NCBI GenBank assembly: GCA_036803205.1
Contig: DAIRUS010000009.1
Coordinates: forward strand, 1-31,054
Origin: DAIRUS01 sp036803205
GTDB lineage: Bacteria; Patescibacteriota; Minisyncoccia; Minisyncoccales; GBS-2
Direction of reading: 5' to 3'
DNA: 31,054 nucleotides
Part shown: positions 1 through 7,701 of the stretch, in pieces
Position numbering within the stretch: the stretch's first letter is position 1
Layout: every line of letters begins with the position of its first letter
Position numbers and translations under genes: made by a program
The notes under the pieces: generated by a model
What the model was told of the DNA's origin: nothing
What the model saw: only the letters and a program-made list of their open reading frames with translations
Databases searched by the model: none

Positions 1-1338
1 CTTTATGCGACAAAATATCTTTCTCGCCAATATTATTTTGATATTCACCCTCCCTTTGGAAAATTACTTTTTGGATTGGTGGCTTTTTTAAGTCAAACAA
101 AGCCTGGATTTGATTTTACAATGACGAGCAATTATCCAGACTTTCATTTTCTTTTTCTCAGAGCTTTGACTGCTTTTTTTGGCTCTCTGTTTGTTGTCTT
201 AATTTATTTTTTAGTAAGAGAATTGGGTTTTTCTCAAAAAGCTGCCTTTTTGGCTAGTTTTTTTGTTTTATTTGATAATGCCATTTTAGTTCAATCGAGA
301 TTAATTTTGTTAGATATTATTTTGATCTTTTTTGTTTTTCTAAGCTTATATTTTTTTCTTTTAGCAAAAAAAGTTCAAGTCTTTTCTCGAAAGTGGTATC
401 TTTTTAACTTTCTTTTAGGTCTTTCTTTGGGGGCGGCTATTTCGATAAAATGGATAGGTTTTGGCATTTTGGCGATTGTTTGGTTATGGGATATTTTTGA
501 AGAAAAATTTTTTTCCAAAACAAAAAAAGAAATATTTGTTAAAGTAATTTTAATCCTTTTTCTTCCTTTTTTTCTTTATTTTTCCTTTTTCGCCATTCAT
601 TTTTATCTATTACCCTTTCCCTGCCTTTCAAATTGTGGTCAGGTCCTTGACTGGTGGTTGGAAGAAAATAAAACCTTTTGGGTAAAACAAGGATTATTAA
701 AAGAAGACACCGATACTAGTTTTTTTAATACTCCTCCTGAAGGAACTATCTTCAATAAGTTCTGGGAGGTTCATAAACGAATGTTAGCGGGAAATTTAGG
801 AGGCAGGCTTACTACTTTTTACTGGGAGAGTAAATGGTATAGCTGGCCTTTTATGATAAGACCAATTGGATATTTTTTTGAAGCCCAAGGCGAGAAAAAA
901 GCTTCCCTCCTTTTCTTTTTTGGGAATCCCTTTGTTTGGTGGCTAAGCACAATTGGAGTATTGAGCTATTTTTATTTAATAGTGAGAAATTGTTTTTATC
1001 ATTTTAAAATGAACCTTTCTCCCAACTTTTATCACCCAAACTGCCGACTTTTACTTTTGGGTTATTTAACCTATTTCTTTCCTTTTGCCATAATTGAAAG
1101 ATTTACCTTGCTTTATCATTATCTCGCTGCCCTTGTTTTTGCCATTATTGTTTTTGCCATTTTTTCAACTGAGCTCTTGAAAAAGACTACTCCCTTAATT
1201 TCCAATATTCTATTTTTTGGCATTTTAATTTTGATCTTAGCTGCTTTTGTTTATTTTTTGCCTTTTAGTTATGCCATTCCATTGGACAAATCAGCTTTTA
1301 CTTCAAGGATGTGGCTTTCTAACTGGGGACGGTATTAG
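1..1338 (+). CDS. PMT-family (GT39) dolichyl-phosphate-mannose-protein mannosyltransferase, 5' truncated
   Basis: The reading frame is open from base 1, so the gene begins upstream of the window; 445 codons are visible. Near the start the translation reads YYFDIHPPFGKLL, the luminal/extracytoplasmic 'HPP-GKLL' motif of protein O-mannosyltransferases, and the end (RMWLSNW) resembles the C-terminal membrane part of PMT proteins. About ten hydrophobic segments alternate with short loops, as expected for a multi-pass GT-C enzyme that moves a sugar from a polyprenyl-phosphate donor to proteins on the outer face of the membrane. The catalytic Asp-Glu loop lies before the window edge and cannot be checked. 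It runs straight into rluA with about 39 nt between stop and the likely start. Family call is good; donor and acceptor are unknown. Confidence 0.85.
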   Translation, partial: LYATKYLSRQYYFDIHPPFGKLLFGLVAFLSQTKPGFDFTMTSNYPDFHFLFLRALTAFFGSLFVVLIYFLVRELGFSQKAAFLASFFVLFDNAILVQSRLILLDIILIFFVFLSLYFFLLAKKVQVFSRKWYLFNFLLGLSLGAAISIKWIGFGILAIVWLWDIFEEKFFSKTKKEIFVKVILILFLPFFLYFSFFAIHFYLLPFPCLSNCGQVLDWWLEENKTFWVKQGLLKEDTDTSFFNTPPEGTIFNKFWEVHKRMLAGNLGGRLTTFYWESKWYSWPFMIRPIGYFFEAQGEKKASLLFFFGNPFVWWLSTIGVLSYFYLIVRNCFYHFKMNLSPNFYHPNCRLLLLGYLTYFFPFAIIERFTLLYHYLAALVFAIIVFAIFSTELLKKTTPLISNILFFGILILILAAFVYFLPFSYAIPLDKSAFTSRMWLSNWGRY

Positions 1339-1377
1339 GGGTTGATTTTTGAAATTAAAAAGATTAAAATTGATTCT

Positions 1378-2088
1378 ATGAAGTTGAATATCATCTATGA
1401 AGATGAGGATTTGTTGGTTTTGGAAAAACCGGCAGGAGTGATTGTTTTTCCAGAAAAAGAAAAAACAGAAGAAACCTTAATTAATCTCCTCTTAAAAAAA
1501 TATCCCGGTTTAAAAGACGTCGGAAAATCACCAAGGTATGGTATAGTCCACCGTTTAGACAAAGAAACTTCCGGAGTTTTGCTAGTGGCTAAAAATGATA
1601 AAGCCTTGTCTTTTTTCCAAAAACAATTTAAAACCAGAAAAGTAATTAAAAAATATCTTGCCTTAGTGGAAGGAATATTAAAAGAAAGTTTTGGTCGAAT
1701 TGAAACTTTAGTGGGTCGATCCCCAAAAAATGGCAAAAAGCAAAAAGTTTATTTACCTTTTGAGCCAAGATTAAAAGGAAAGAGAAAAGCAATAACTGAA
1801 TATCAGGTTTTAAAAAGATTTCAAAGTTACACTCTTTGCGAGGTCATTCCTAAAACCGGCCGAAAGCATCAAATCAGAGTCCATTTCAGTTATTTAGGCC
1901 ATCCGGTTGTTGGTGACAAAATTTATGGTTTTAAAAATCAAATTTTGCCCCCCGGATTGAAAAGGCATTTTTTGCATGCTTCTTTTTTAAAAATTAAATG
2001 TCCTGATGGTAAGGAAAGGGAATTTAAATCGGATCTACCTGGAGAATTAAAAAAAGTGTTGGAGGGCTTGAAGCCTTACAGTCTATAA
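1378..2088 (+). CDS. RluA/RluD-family 23S rRNA or tRNA pseudouridine synthase
   Basis: A 236-aa RluA-family enzyme that isomerises uridine to pseudouridine in rRNA or tRNA. The signature HRLDKETSG lies at about residues 58-66, with catalytic Asp61; later motifs are RKVIKKYLALVEG and GRKHQIRVHF. I chose the ATG at 1378 because the conserved fold starts at once (IIYEDEDLLVLEKPAG). An in-frame TTG at 1342 would add 12 lysine/isoleucine-rich residues with no support. There is no N-terminal S4 RNA-binding domain, so it is a minimal RluA-type protein, and the target base cannot be assigned from sequence. The stop codon overlaps a TATAAT that may serve the next gene. Confidence 0.9.
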   Translation: MKLNIIYEDEDLLVLEKPAGVIVFPEKEKTEETLINLLLKKYPGLKDVGKSPRYGIVHRLDKETSGVLLVAKNDKALSFFQKQFKTRKVIKKYLALVEGILKESFGRIETLVGRSPKNGKKQKVYLPFEPRLKGKRKAITEYQVLKRFQSYTLCEVIPKTGRKHQIRVHFSYLGHPVVGDKIYGFKNQILPPGLKRHFLHASFLKIKCPDGKEREFKSDLPGELKKVLEGLKPYSL

Positions 2089-2095
2089 TCAATGT

Positions 2096-2401
2096 ATGAA
2101 TCTTTTAGAAAAAATTCAGCAATGGCCAGAGAGAAGGAAAAAACTCATCGTTTGGTTGGCAGTAATAATCTTGGGTGTTTTACTTTTGAAATTTTATATT
2201 GCCGATATTCAAAAAAAGGTCAAAACTCTTACAGAAAAAAAATTAGAGGAAGAGAAATTAAAAGAACAATTTCAGTTTGAAAAATTAGAAGCCGAATTGA
2301 ATAAAAGTACAGAAGGATTATTAAAAGAGTGGGAAGAAGTATTGAAAAAATTTTATGAAAACCTTCAAAAAAATGAAGAAGGAAAAAATCCAACTCAATA
2401 A
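2096..2401 (+). CDS. Small single-pass membrane protein with coiled-coil tail
   Basis: A 101-aa protein that I cannot place in a named family. Residues 18-34 (LIVWLAVIILGVLLLKF) form one transmembrane helix after a basic N-terminus. The rest is a charged Lys/Glu-rich helix (about residues 38-95) with coiled-coil character. The topology suggests a membrane-tethered rod facing either side. It starts 7 nt after the rluA stop and its 3' end overlaps the likely gyrA start by 29 nt, so it is co-transcribed with gyrA. A TATAAT at 2084-2089 ends 6 nt before the ATG, which may indicate a leaderless transcript. Function unknown. Confidence 0.65.
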   Translation: MNLLEKIQQWPERRKKLIVWLAVIILGVLLLKFYIADIQKKVKTLTEKKLEEEKLKEQFQFEKLEAELNKSTEGLLKEWEEVLKKFYENLQKNEEGKNPTQ

Positions 2402-4844
2402 GGTTGGTAAAGTTTTGCCTCGAGAAATTAGCGAGGAAATGAAAGAGTCCTATATTGACTACGCAATGTCAGTCATTGTCTCTCGGGCCTTGCCTGATGT
2501 TAGAGATGGTTTAAAACCAGTTCATAGAAGGATTTTATATACAATGCATGAAGATGGATTGAGGCATGAGGCAAAATTTAGAAAATCAGCCACTGTCGTC
2601 GGCAGTTGTTTGGGTCGTTATCACCCTCATGGAGATATAGCGGTTTATGATGCCCTTGCCAGAATGGCCCAAGATTTTTCATTAAGATATCCTTTAATCG
2701 AAGGCCAGGGAAACTGGGGGTCAATTGATGACCCATCAGAATATGCGGCGATGAGATATACCGAATGTCGTCTATCCAAAATTGGTCAAGAGATGCTCAA
2801 AGACATCGAAAAAGAAACGGTTGATTTCATAGATAACTACGACGGGACAAGAAAAGAACCGATAGTTTTGCCCTCCCCTCTCCCCCAGCTTTTACTCAAT
2901 GGTTCTCTGGGAATTGCCGTCGGGATGGCAACTAATATCCCTCCCCATAATTTGAAAGAGGTTTGTGATGCCTTGATTTATTTACTCTCTCACCCCAAGG
3001 CTGACACCGAAAATCTTTTTCAATTTATTAAGGGGCCAGACTTTCCTACTGGTGGTGAAATTTTTGACCAAAAAGGAATCATCCAGGCCTATTCTCAAGG
3101 TAAAGGTCCAATTTTGACCCGCGGACGAGCAGAAATTGAAGAAATTAGCGGTGGAAAATTTCAAATTATTATCAAAGAAATACCTTTTCAGGTTCAAAAA
3201 TCGGCCCTCCTTGAACAATTTGCCAATCTGGTTCAGGAGAAAAAGATTGAGGGAATCAAAAATATCAGGGATGAGTCTGATAAAGAAGGTTTAAGAATTG
3301 TCATTGAACTCTCCCGCGAAGCTAACCCCAAAAGGGTTTTAAATCAACTTTATAAATTTAGTGATTTAGAAAAAACTTTTCATCTCAATCTTTTAGCTTT
3401 AGTAGAAGGGATTCAACCGCGGGTATTGAATTTGGTGGATTTGTTAAATTATTTTCTTGAACACCGAAAAGAAGTTGTCTGGCGAAAAACAAAGCACGAT
3501 TTGGAAAAAGCAAAAGAAAGAGCTCATATTTTAGAGGGGTTAGAAAAATGTTTAGGTAAAATTGATGAGGTAATCAGATTAATTAAAACTTCAACCGACC
3601 GAGAAGAAGCTAAAAAGAGACTGATGAAACGCTTTCGGTTAGATGAAATTCAGGCTAATGCCATCTTGGATACTAAATTAGCGTCTTTAGCAAAGTTAGA
3701 AAGAAAGAAAATTGAAGAAGAATTAAAAGAATTAAAAGTCAAAATCAAAGAGCTGACTGAAACTTTGAAAAGCCCAAAAAAAATAAAAGAGATAATCAAA
3801 AAAGAGCTTAGCTCTTTAAGAGAAAGTTTTGGCGATGAAAGAAGGACAAAAGTTCATCTCCAAAAAATCGGTGAAATCTCAGAGGAAGAATTAATTCCTT
3901 CAGAAGAAACAACTATCACTCTAACCCAAGGAGGTTACATTAAAAGAATCAATCCTAAAACTTATAAAATTCAAAAAAGAGGGGGAAAAGGAATGGTGGG
4001 GACAAAAACAATTGGCGAAGATGTGGTCGAACATCTCATCACTGCCAACACTCATGACAAGCTTCTCTTTTTCACTGATTCAGGAAAGGTTTTCCAGACT
4101 TTTGTCTATGAAATCCCTGAGGCTCAAAGATTGGCTAAGGGCCGGGGGCTTCTCAACTTTTTAGAAATTTCTCCCCAAGAAAAGGTTTTATCTTTAATTC
4201 CTCTTAGCAAAAAAGAAGAAACAAAATATTTAGTGATGGTTACAAAAAATGGTATAATTAAAAAAACAGCCTTGGCAGAATTTGAAAATATCCGTCGTTC
4301 AGGGCTAATTGCCATTTTATTAAAGAAAGGAGATTTATTAAAAAAAGTTTGCAAAACCAGTGGTGAAGATGAAATTCTTTTGCTAACAAAAAAAGGTCAG
4401 GCAATTAGATTTAAGGAAAGAGAGGTAAGGTCAATGAGAAGGACGGCGGCCGGAATTAAAGGAATCGGGTTAAAAAAAGATGATGAGGTAATAGGGATGG
4501 AGGTAATTAAAACTGAAAAACAGAAAAACCAAAAAACAGAAAAACAGTATTTGTTAGTAGTGACAGAAAAGGGCTACGGAAAAAGGACGAATTTAAAAGA
4601 ATACAGATTACAAAAAAGAGGCGGAGCGGGAATAAAAACGGCCAAGGTGACAGAAAAAACTAGCCATTTGATGGCTTCCAAGGTCTTACTCGGAGAAGAA
4701 GAGGATTTAATTGTCATTTCTCAAAAAGGCCAGGTAATTAGAATAAAAATTTCCCAGATTCCAAAACTATCCCGAGCCACCCAGGGAGTGAGAATAATGA
4801 AATTAGAAGAAGGAGATAAGGTGGCATCAGCCACCTGCCTCTAA
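2373..4844 (+). CDS. gyrA: DNA gyrase subunit A
   Basis: An 823-aa type IIA topoisomerase A subunit that, with GyrB, introduces negative supercoils. The N-terminal breakage-reunion domain starts at SYIDYAMSVIVSRALPDVRDG. The DNA-cleaving tyrosine is in AAMRYTECR (Tyr129 from this start). The C-terminal beta-pinwheel carries the GyrA box QKRGGKG, which separates gyrase from ParC, and a second related motif QKRGGAG near residue 750. The start is ambiguous: ATG at 2373 is used here, and an upstream ATG at 2355 would add six residues. The gene overlaps the preceding small membrane gene. At the position of E. coli Ser83 the sequence reads HGDIAVYD, so Ile replaces the usual Ser/Thr; Asp87 is retained. 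gyrB is not in the window. Confidence 0.96.
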   Translation: MKKEKIQLNKVGKVLPREISEEMKESYIDYAMSVIVSRALPDVRDGLKPVHRRILYTMHEDGLRHEAKFRKSATVVGSCLGRYHPHGDIAVYDALARMAQDFSLRYPLIEGQGNWGSIDDPSEYAAMRYTECRLSKIGQEMLKDIEKETVDFIDNYDGTRKEPIVLPSPLPQLLLNGSLGIAVGMATNIPPHNLKEVCDALIYLLSHPKADTENLFQFIKGPDFPTGGEIFDQKGIIQAYSQGKGPILTRGRAEIEEISGGKFQIIIKEIPFQVQKSALLEQFANLVQEKKIEGIKNIRDESDKEGLRIVIELSREANPKRVLNQLYKFSDLEKTFHLNLLALVEGIQPRVLNLVDLLNYFLEHRKEVVWRKTKHDLEKAKERAHILEGLEKCLGKIDEVIRLIKTSTDREEAKKRLMKRFRLDEIQANAILDTKLASLAKLERKKIEEELKELKVKIKELTETLKSPKKIKEIIKKELSSLRESFGDERRTKVHLQKIGEISEEELIPSEETTITLTQGGYIKRINPKTYKIQKRGGKGMVGTKTIGEDVVEHLITANTHDKLLFFTDSGKVFQTFVYEIPEAQRLAKGRGLLNFLEISPQEKVLSLIPLSKKEETKYLVMVTKNGIIKKTALAEFENIRRSGLIAILLKKGDLLKKVCKTSGEDEILLLTKKGQAIRFKEREVRSMRRTAAGIKGIGLKKDDEVIGMEVIKTEKQKNQKTEKQYLLVVTEKGYGKRTNLKEYRLQKRGGAGIKTAKVTEKTSHLMASKVLLGEEEDLIVISQKGQVIRIKISQIPKLSRATQGVRIMKLEEGDKVASATCL

Positions 4845-4849
4845 ATAAA

Positions 4850-5371
4850 ATGCCTACTGAATTTCTCAATCCAGTCAAGGTTTTAAACCAATTAAATCTA
4901 AAAGAAAATCTGATTGCGGCTGATTTTGGTTCAGGTTCTGGAGGTTGGACAATACCCTTGGCAAAAATCTTAAAAGAAGGTAGGGTTTATGCTATTGATA
5001 TCTTAGAAGAACCGCTTTCTGCCTTAAGGGCGAAAATGAAATTAGAGAAAGTTTTCAATATTGACACCCTAAAAGCAAATGTGGAAAGGGGAACAACCTT
5101 ATTAAGTGAGAGTTGCCATTTAGTTTTAATGACCAATTTGTTGTTTGAATGCGAAAACAAAAAGGCGGTCTTGGAGGAAGGAAAAAGAGTTTTAAAAAAA
5201 GGGGGTCAAATTTTAATTGTTGACTGGCAGAAAGACAATCCTTTAACCAAAGAGATTGAATTTTGTTCAATTGAAGAAGTAAAAAAAATAGCCCAAGAAT
5301 TAAATTTGACAATAAAAGAAGAGTTTGAAGCCGGTTCTTATCACTGGGGTCTAATTTTAACCAAAGAATAA
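4850..5371 (+). CDS. Class I SAM-dependent methyltransferase (UbiE/Methyltransf_11-like)
   Basis: A 173-aa protein with the Rossmann-like SAM-binding core. Motif I reads AADFGSGSGGWT (about residues 23-34), the acidic end of strand beta2 is VYAIDI (about 46-51), and a later KRVLKKGGQILIVDW segment matches the post-motif region of UbiE-like enzymes. It begins 5 nt after gyrA and is probably co-transcribed. There is no substrate-binding extension, so the acceptor cannot be named. Short methyltransferases of this kind are common in reduced genomes. Confidence 0.8.
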   Translation: MPTEFLNPVKVLNQLNLKENLIAADFGSGSGGWTIPLAKILKEGRVYAIDILEEPLSALRAKMKLEKVFNIDTLKANVERGTTLLSESCHLVLMTNLLFECENKKAVLEEGKRVLKKGGQILIVDWQKDNPLTKEIEFCSIEEVKKIAQELNLTIKEEFEAGSYHWGLILTKE

Positions 5372-5387
5372 TTTACCGGTTTTCCGC

Positions 5388-5415
5388 TTGACTGTTTTTT
5401 TTAATCTGCAATAAT
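5388..5415 (+). promoter_or_regulatory. Putative promoter of the pilin cluster
   Basis: A TTGACT -35 (5388-5393) and AATAAT -10 (5410-5415) with a 16-nt spacer lie in the gap after the methyltransferase gene. The -10 ends 6 nt before the ATG of the first pilin, so the predicted start falls on or beside the initiation codon, a leaderless arrangement. Read from sequence only. Confidence 0.5.
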
Positions 5416-5421
5416 AGAAAA

Positions 5422-5739
5422 ATGAAAAAATTTTTACTGTTTTTGTTGATGGTAACTTTTCCCAGTTGGGTTTTGGCTCAAACCATAACATTCACAAATC
5501 CCTTAAGGTCTGCATCTTTTCAAAGGCTCGTTGAAAATACTATCAATGTCATTTTTACCCTCTCTCTGCCTCTGACGGTAGTAATGATAGTGGTAGGAGG
5601 AATCATTATGGTGACGGCAGGTGGAAGTGAAGCTCAGATTGAAAGTGGAAAAAAAATCATTACTTACACCTTAATTGGTTTCCTCATTGTATTGATGAGC
5701 AAGGGAATTATGGCTTTAATTGAATATTTGGTAAAATAA
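5422..5739 (+). CDS. TrbC/VirB2-like pilin-family membrane protein (paralogue 1)
   Basis: A 105-aa protein with a signal peptide (MKKFLLFLLMVTFPSWVLA, likely cut before Gln20). Two hydrophobic helices follow: about 45-68 (SLPLTVVMIVVGGIIMVTAGG) and 80-102. The short loop between them reads GGSEAQIESGKK. This two-helix layout with a G-P/E-x-(I/V)-x-x-(G/A)-KK turn is that of VirB2/TrbC-type conjugative pilins and of the T4SS-pilin family frequent in Parcubacteria. It is the first of four tandem paralogues and lies 4 nt from the second. No VirB4/VirD4 ATPase is present here, so a filament role is inferred. An alternative is a small membrane protein of unknown assembly. Confidence 0.75.
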   Translation: MKKFLLFLLMVTFPSWVLAQTITFTNPLRSASFQRLVENTINVIFTLSLPLTVVMIVVGGIIMVTAGGSEAQIESGKKIITYTLIGFLIVLMSKGIMALIEYLVK

Positions 5740-5743
5740 TTTA

Positions 5744-6070
5744 ATGAAGGAAACTTATTTAATTTTAATTCTAATAAGCCTGATTTTTCCTGGTTTCGGT
5801 CAAGCCGGAGTTCAACTCACTCCTCCTATTACTGCCACCAGTATTCCTCAGGTTTTAGAAAATCTTGCTAATTTCTTCTTTACCCTTGCTCTTTATGCTC
5901 TTCCAGTAGTAATTGTTGTCGGCGGAATTTTCTTTGTGACGGCTGCTGGTAATCCGGAACAGATTGCCAAAGGAAAAAAAATTATCATTTATAGCCTGAT
6001 TGGTTTTATTATTCTTCTGGCAGCAAGAGGATTAATTGCTTTAATGAGACAGGCATTAGAAGTAAGATAA
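5744..6070 (+). CDS. TrbC/VirB2-like pilin-family membrane protein (paralogue 2)
   Basis: A 108-aa paralogue of the preceding gene. The signal peptide ends near GFGQA-G. The first helix is FTLALYALPVVIVVGGIFFV, the turn is AAGNPEQIAKGKK, and the second helix (IIIYSLIGFIILLAARGLIAL) completes the two-helix pilin shape. Translation is probably coupled to paralogue 1, whose stop is 4 nt upstream. A 63-nt gap with a weak hairpin (6074-6095) separates it from paralogue 3, so the cluster may be read as two pairs. Confidence 0.75.
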   Translation: MKETYLILILISLIFPGFGQAGVQLTPPITATSIPQVLENLANFFFTLALYALPVVIVVGGIFFVTAAGNPEQIAKGKKIIIYSLIGFIILLAARGLIALMRQALEVR

Positions 6071-6133
6071 AAGCCGATCTTTAAAAAAGATTTGGTTAAA
6101 GGTCGAAAAAGCTATTAAAAAATACTTAAATTT

Positions 6134-6508
6134 ATGGCTAAAAAAGGAATTTTGTTAGCTTTAGTTGTACTCAGTTTAGCTTTTCTCTTTTGTCAGGTAG
6201 CATTAGCTGGAGGTGGTGTGACTGATACTTTACCTTGGGGAGGAGCTACACCAGGACTTACTTTTCCAACAGTAGGACTGGAAGCAACAGTAGTAAGAAT
6301 AGCCAATGTAATTTTTTATCTTTTGGCTTTGATTGCTTTCATTATGGTTATCTGGGGTGGAGTTGTGATGGCAACAGCAGGTGGAGATCCAGCCAAAGTA
6401 GATTTGGCCCGTCATATGATTATGTATGCCCTGATTGCCATTGCGGTTGGAGCAATTTCCTGGGGATTAGTGAATATGGTAGCATCCTATATTGGAAGAG
6501 TAAGATAG
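6134..6508 (+). CDS. TrbC/VirB2-like pilin-family membrane protein (paralogue 3)
   Basis: A 124-aa protein, the longest of the four, with a signal peptide ending ALA-G and a Gly/Thr/Pro-rich segment of about 20 residues before the first helix (VIFYLLALIAFIMVIWGGVVM). The turn reads TAGGDPAKVDLARHMI, so His-Met replaces the KK seen in the other three. The second helix is AIAVGAISWGLVNMV. It has the highest Gly content of the set and could be the main structural subunit, which is inference. A complex inverted-repeat region follows before paralogue 4. Confidence 0.75.
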   Translation: MAKKGILLALVVLSLAFLFCQVALAGGGVTDTLPWGGATPGLTFPTVGLEATVVRIANVIFYLLALIAFIMVIWGGVVMATAGGDPAKVDLARHMIMYALIAIAVGAISWGLVNMVASYIGRVR

Positions 6509-6522
6509 TAAAAGATTATTTT

Positions 6523-6572
6523 GGGGGGAAGTTAAGTTTTACTCCCCCCTTCCCCTCAGATTTTTGGGAAGG
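6523..6572 (+). promoter_or_regulatory. Competing-hairpin region between pilin paralogues 3 and 4
   Basis: Three mutually exclusive stems can be drawn: G6 (6523-6528) with C6 (6544-6549); GGGGAAG (6525-6531) with CTTCCCC (6549-6555); and CCTTCCC (6548-6554) with GGGAAGG (6566-6572), whose 11-nt loop holds a T5 run. The layout resembles an attenuator or an mRNA-processing/stability element that could set the ratio of upstream to downstream pilin. It is not a canonical terminator, because no T-run follows a stem directly. Confidence 0.45.
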
Positions 6573-6595
6573 TTAATTTACTAAAATATTTCAAA

Positions 6596-6916
6596 ATGGT
6601 CAAAAGATTTCTCTTTTTAATCTTGTTGATTTTATTTTTGCCTTTTTTTGTTCAGGCAACCGACATTCTTACCTTACCAACCATCCCGATAGCAAGAGTG
6701 ATGAGGCGATTAGGCGACATTCTTTTCTATATTTTGGTCTTGTTGGCTTTCGTTTTTGTTCTCTGGGGCGGAATTAATTTCGTCACCGCTAGTGGCGATC
6801 CAAATAAAATTGAGACCGCTAAAAAAATGGTTATTTTTTCTTTAATTGGAATAGTAATTGGAGCAGTGGCTTTCGGAATTGTCAACTTGATATACAGTTA
6901 TTTAGCCGGGAGATGA
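6596..6916 (+). CDS. TrbC/VirB2-like pilin-family membrane protein (paralogue 4)
   Basis: A 106-aa paralogue with a signal peptide ending VQA-T, a first helix (FYILVLLAFVFVLWGGINFV), the turn TASGDPNKIETAKK, and a second helix ending in GIVNLIYSYLAGR. The C-terminal SYLAGR tail closely matches the SYIGRVR tail of paralogue 3, so 3 and 4 are the closest pair. The stop codon lies 12 nt before tRNA-Leu, so the tRNA is probably processed from the pilin transcript. Confidence 0.75.
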   Translation: MVKRFLFLILLILFLPFFVQATDILTLPTIPIARVMRRLGDILFYILVLLAFVFVLWGGINFVTASGDPNKIETAKKMVIFSLIGIVIGAVAFGIVNLIYSYLAGR

Positions 6917-6928
6917 AAGATATTTTCT

Positions 6929-7012
6929 GTCCCCGTGGTGGAATTGGCAGACACGTGTGGTTTAGGACCACATCCCAAAAGGGTGTAGGTTCAAATCCTA
7001 CCGGGGACACCA
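6929..7012 (+). tRNA. tRNA-Leu(UAG)
   Basis: The acceptor stem GTCCCCG (6929-6935) pairs with CGGGGAC (7002-7008); discriminator A is followed by an encoded CCA (7010-7012). The anticodon stem TGTGG/CCACA encloses loop TTTAGGA with anticodon TAG. The long variable arm is that of a class II tRNA, and the T-arm is normal (GGTTCAAATCC). It lies 12 nt after the last pilin gene. Confidence 0.95.
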
Positions 7013-7071
7013 AAAGGCCGGGAGATTTTTTAAAGTTTGGGATTCAAATCCTCTTGTCAGTAAGAATCAAA

Positions 7072-7092
7072 AAACCGCCAAAATGGCGGTTT
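7072..7092. terminator. Bidirectional intrinsic terminator
   Basis: An 8-bp stem, AAACCGCC (7072-7079) with GGCGGTTT (7085-7092), has a 5-nt loop. On the minus strand the stem is followed by a T-rich run, and on plus by TTAATTTT. It sits between the convergent tRNA-Leu and Hsp20 genes and can serve both. Confidence 0.75.
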
Positions 7093-7107
7093 AATTTTAG
7101 TTAGCTA

Positions 7108-7686
7108 TTATTCTTTAGGGATAATTTTTCTTTTTTTCTCTTTTAAAAGTTTGGGGATTTTGATAGTTAAAATTCCCTCTTTAAGAGCGGCTTCAATCCT
7201 ATTAGGATCTACTTCAACCGGCAGGATAATCTGACGGGAAAATTTTCCCCAATAACACTCTTGAGTAAAATAATCTGCTTTTTCTTGAAAGGGTTTTTGT
7301 CTCTCTCCTCTAATAGTAATCAGGTCACCTTCAATTTGAATATCTAAATCTTCGGCTTTAATTCCAGCAATGGGCGATTGAATGAATAAATCTGTTTCCG
7401 TTTGAAAAATATCAACCACCAACTGACCTTCCGGTTCCAGCCAAGATTCTTCTTTTTTTGAAATTTCCTTCTTTTCTTTTAGCTCTTTCTCTTCTGTTTT
7501 CTTTAATTCCGGCGGCCTAACTCCCGGCAGAGAAGGTTCTTCTTTTTTAAGCTGAATTTCTTTTGTTTTTGTCTTGACTTGTGCTGAGGGTGTTTCCTTA
7601 ATAATTTTTTCTTCTCTTTCCTCTTTTTCAATTTTTATCTCCTCGATTCCCATTCCTTTTTTCAATTTTTCTAAAAAACTTGGCAT
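7108..7686 (-). CDS. Hsp20/alpha-crystallin family small heat shock protein with long charged N-terminal arm
   Basis: A 192-aa ATP-independent holdase chaperone. The alpha-crystallin domain spans about residues 85-185, with hallmarks GDLITIRGERQ and the terminal AALKEGILTIKIPK strand pair. The first ~85 residues are unusually long and low in complexity, with dense Lys/Glu and a central Pro-rich patch, in place of the usual hydrophobic arm. A short tail (KRKIIPKE) carries a weak I-x-I-like anchor. It lies downstream of prsW on the same strand with a 15-nt gap and is probably the last gene of the tRNA-Glu-GT2-PrsW transcript, ended by the terminator at 7072-7092. Confidence 0.88.
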   Translation of the reverse strand: MPSFLEKLKKGMGIEEIKIEKEEREEKIIKETPSAQVKTKTKEIQLKKEEPSLPGVRPPELKKTEEKELKEKKEISKKEESWLEPEGQLVVDIFQTETDLFIQSPIAGIKAEDLDIQIEGDLITIRGERQKPFQEKADYFTQECYWGKFSRQIILPVEVDPNRIEAALKEGILTIKIPKLLKEKKRKIIPKE

Positions 7687-7701
7687 AATTTTTGAAAAAT
7701 T

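Noticed and set aside
6074..6095. Hairpin between pilins 2 and 3 as a terminator
   Set aside because: The 6-bp AT stem with a bulge and no T-run is too weak; noted only as a possible spacer structure.
6235..6576. Alternative-frame ORF inside pilin paralogue 3
   Set aside because: It lacks a signal peptide and helix pattern and is a frame shadow of the pilin gene.
6913..7104. 63-codon plus ORF after the last pilin
   Set aside because: It is the translation of tRNA-Leu and the terminator.
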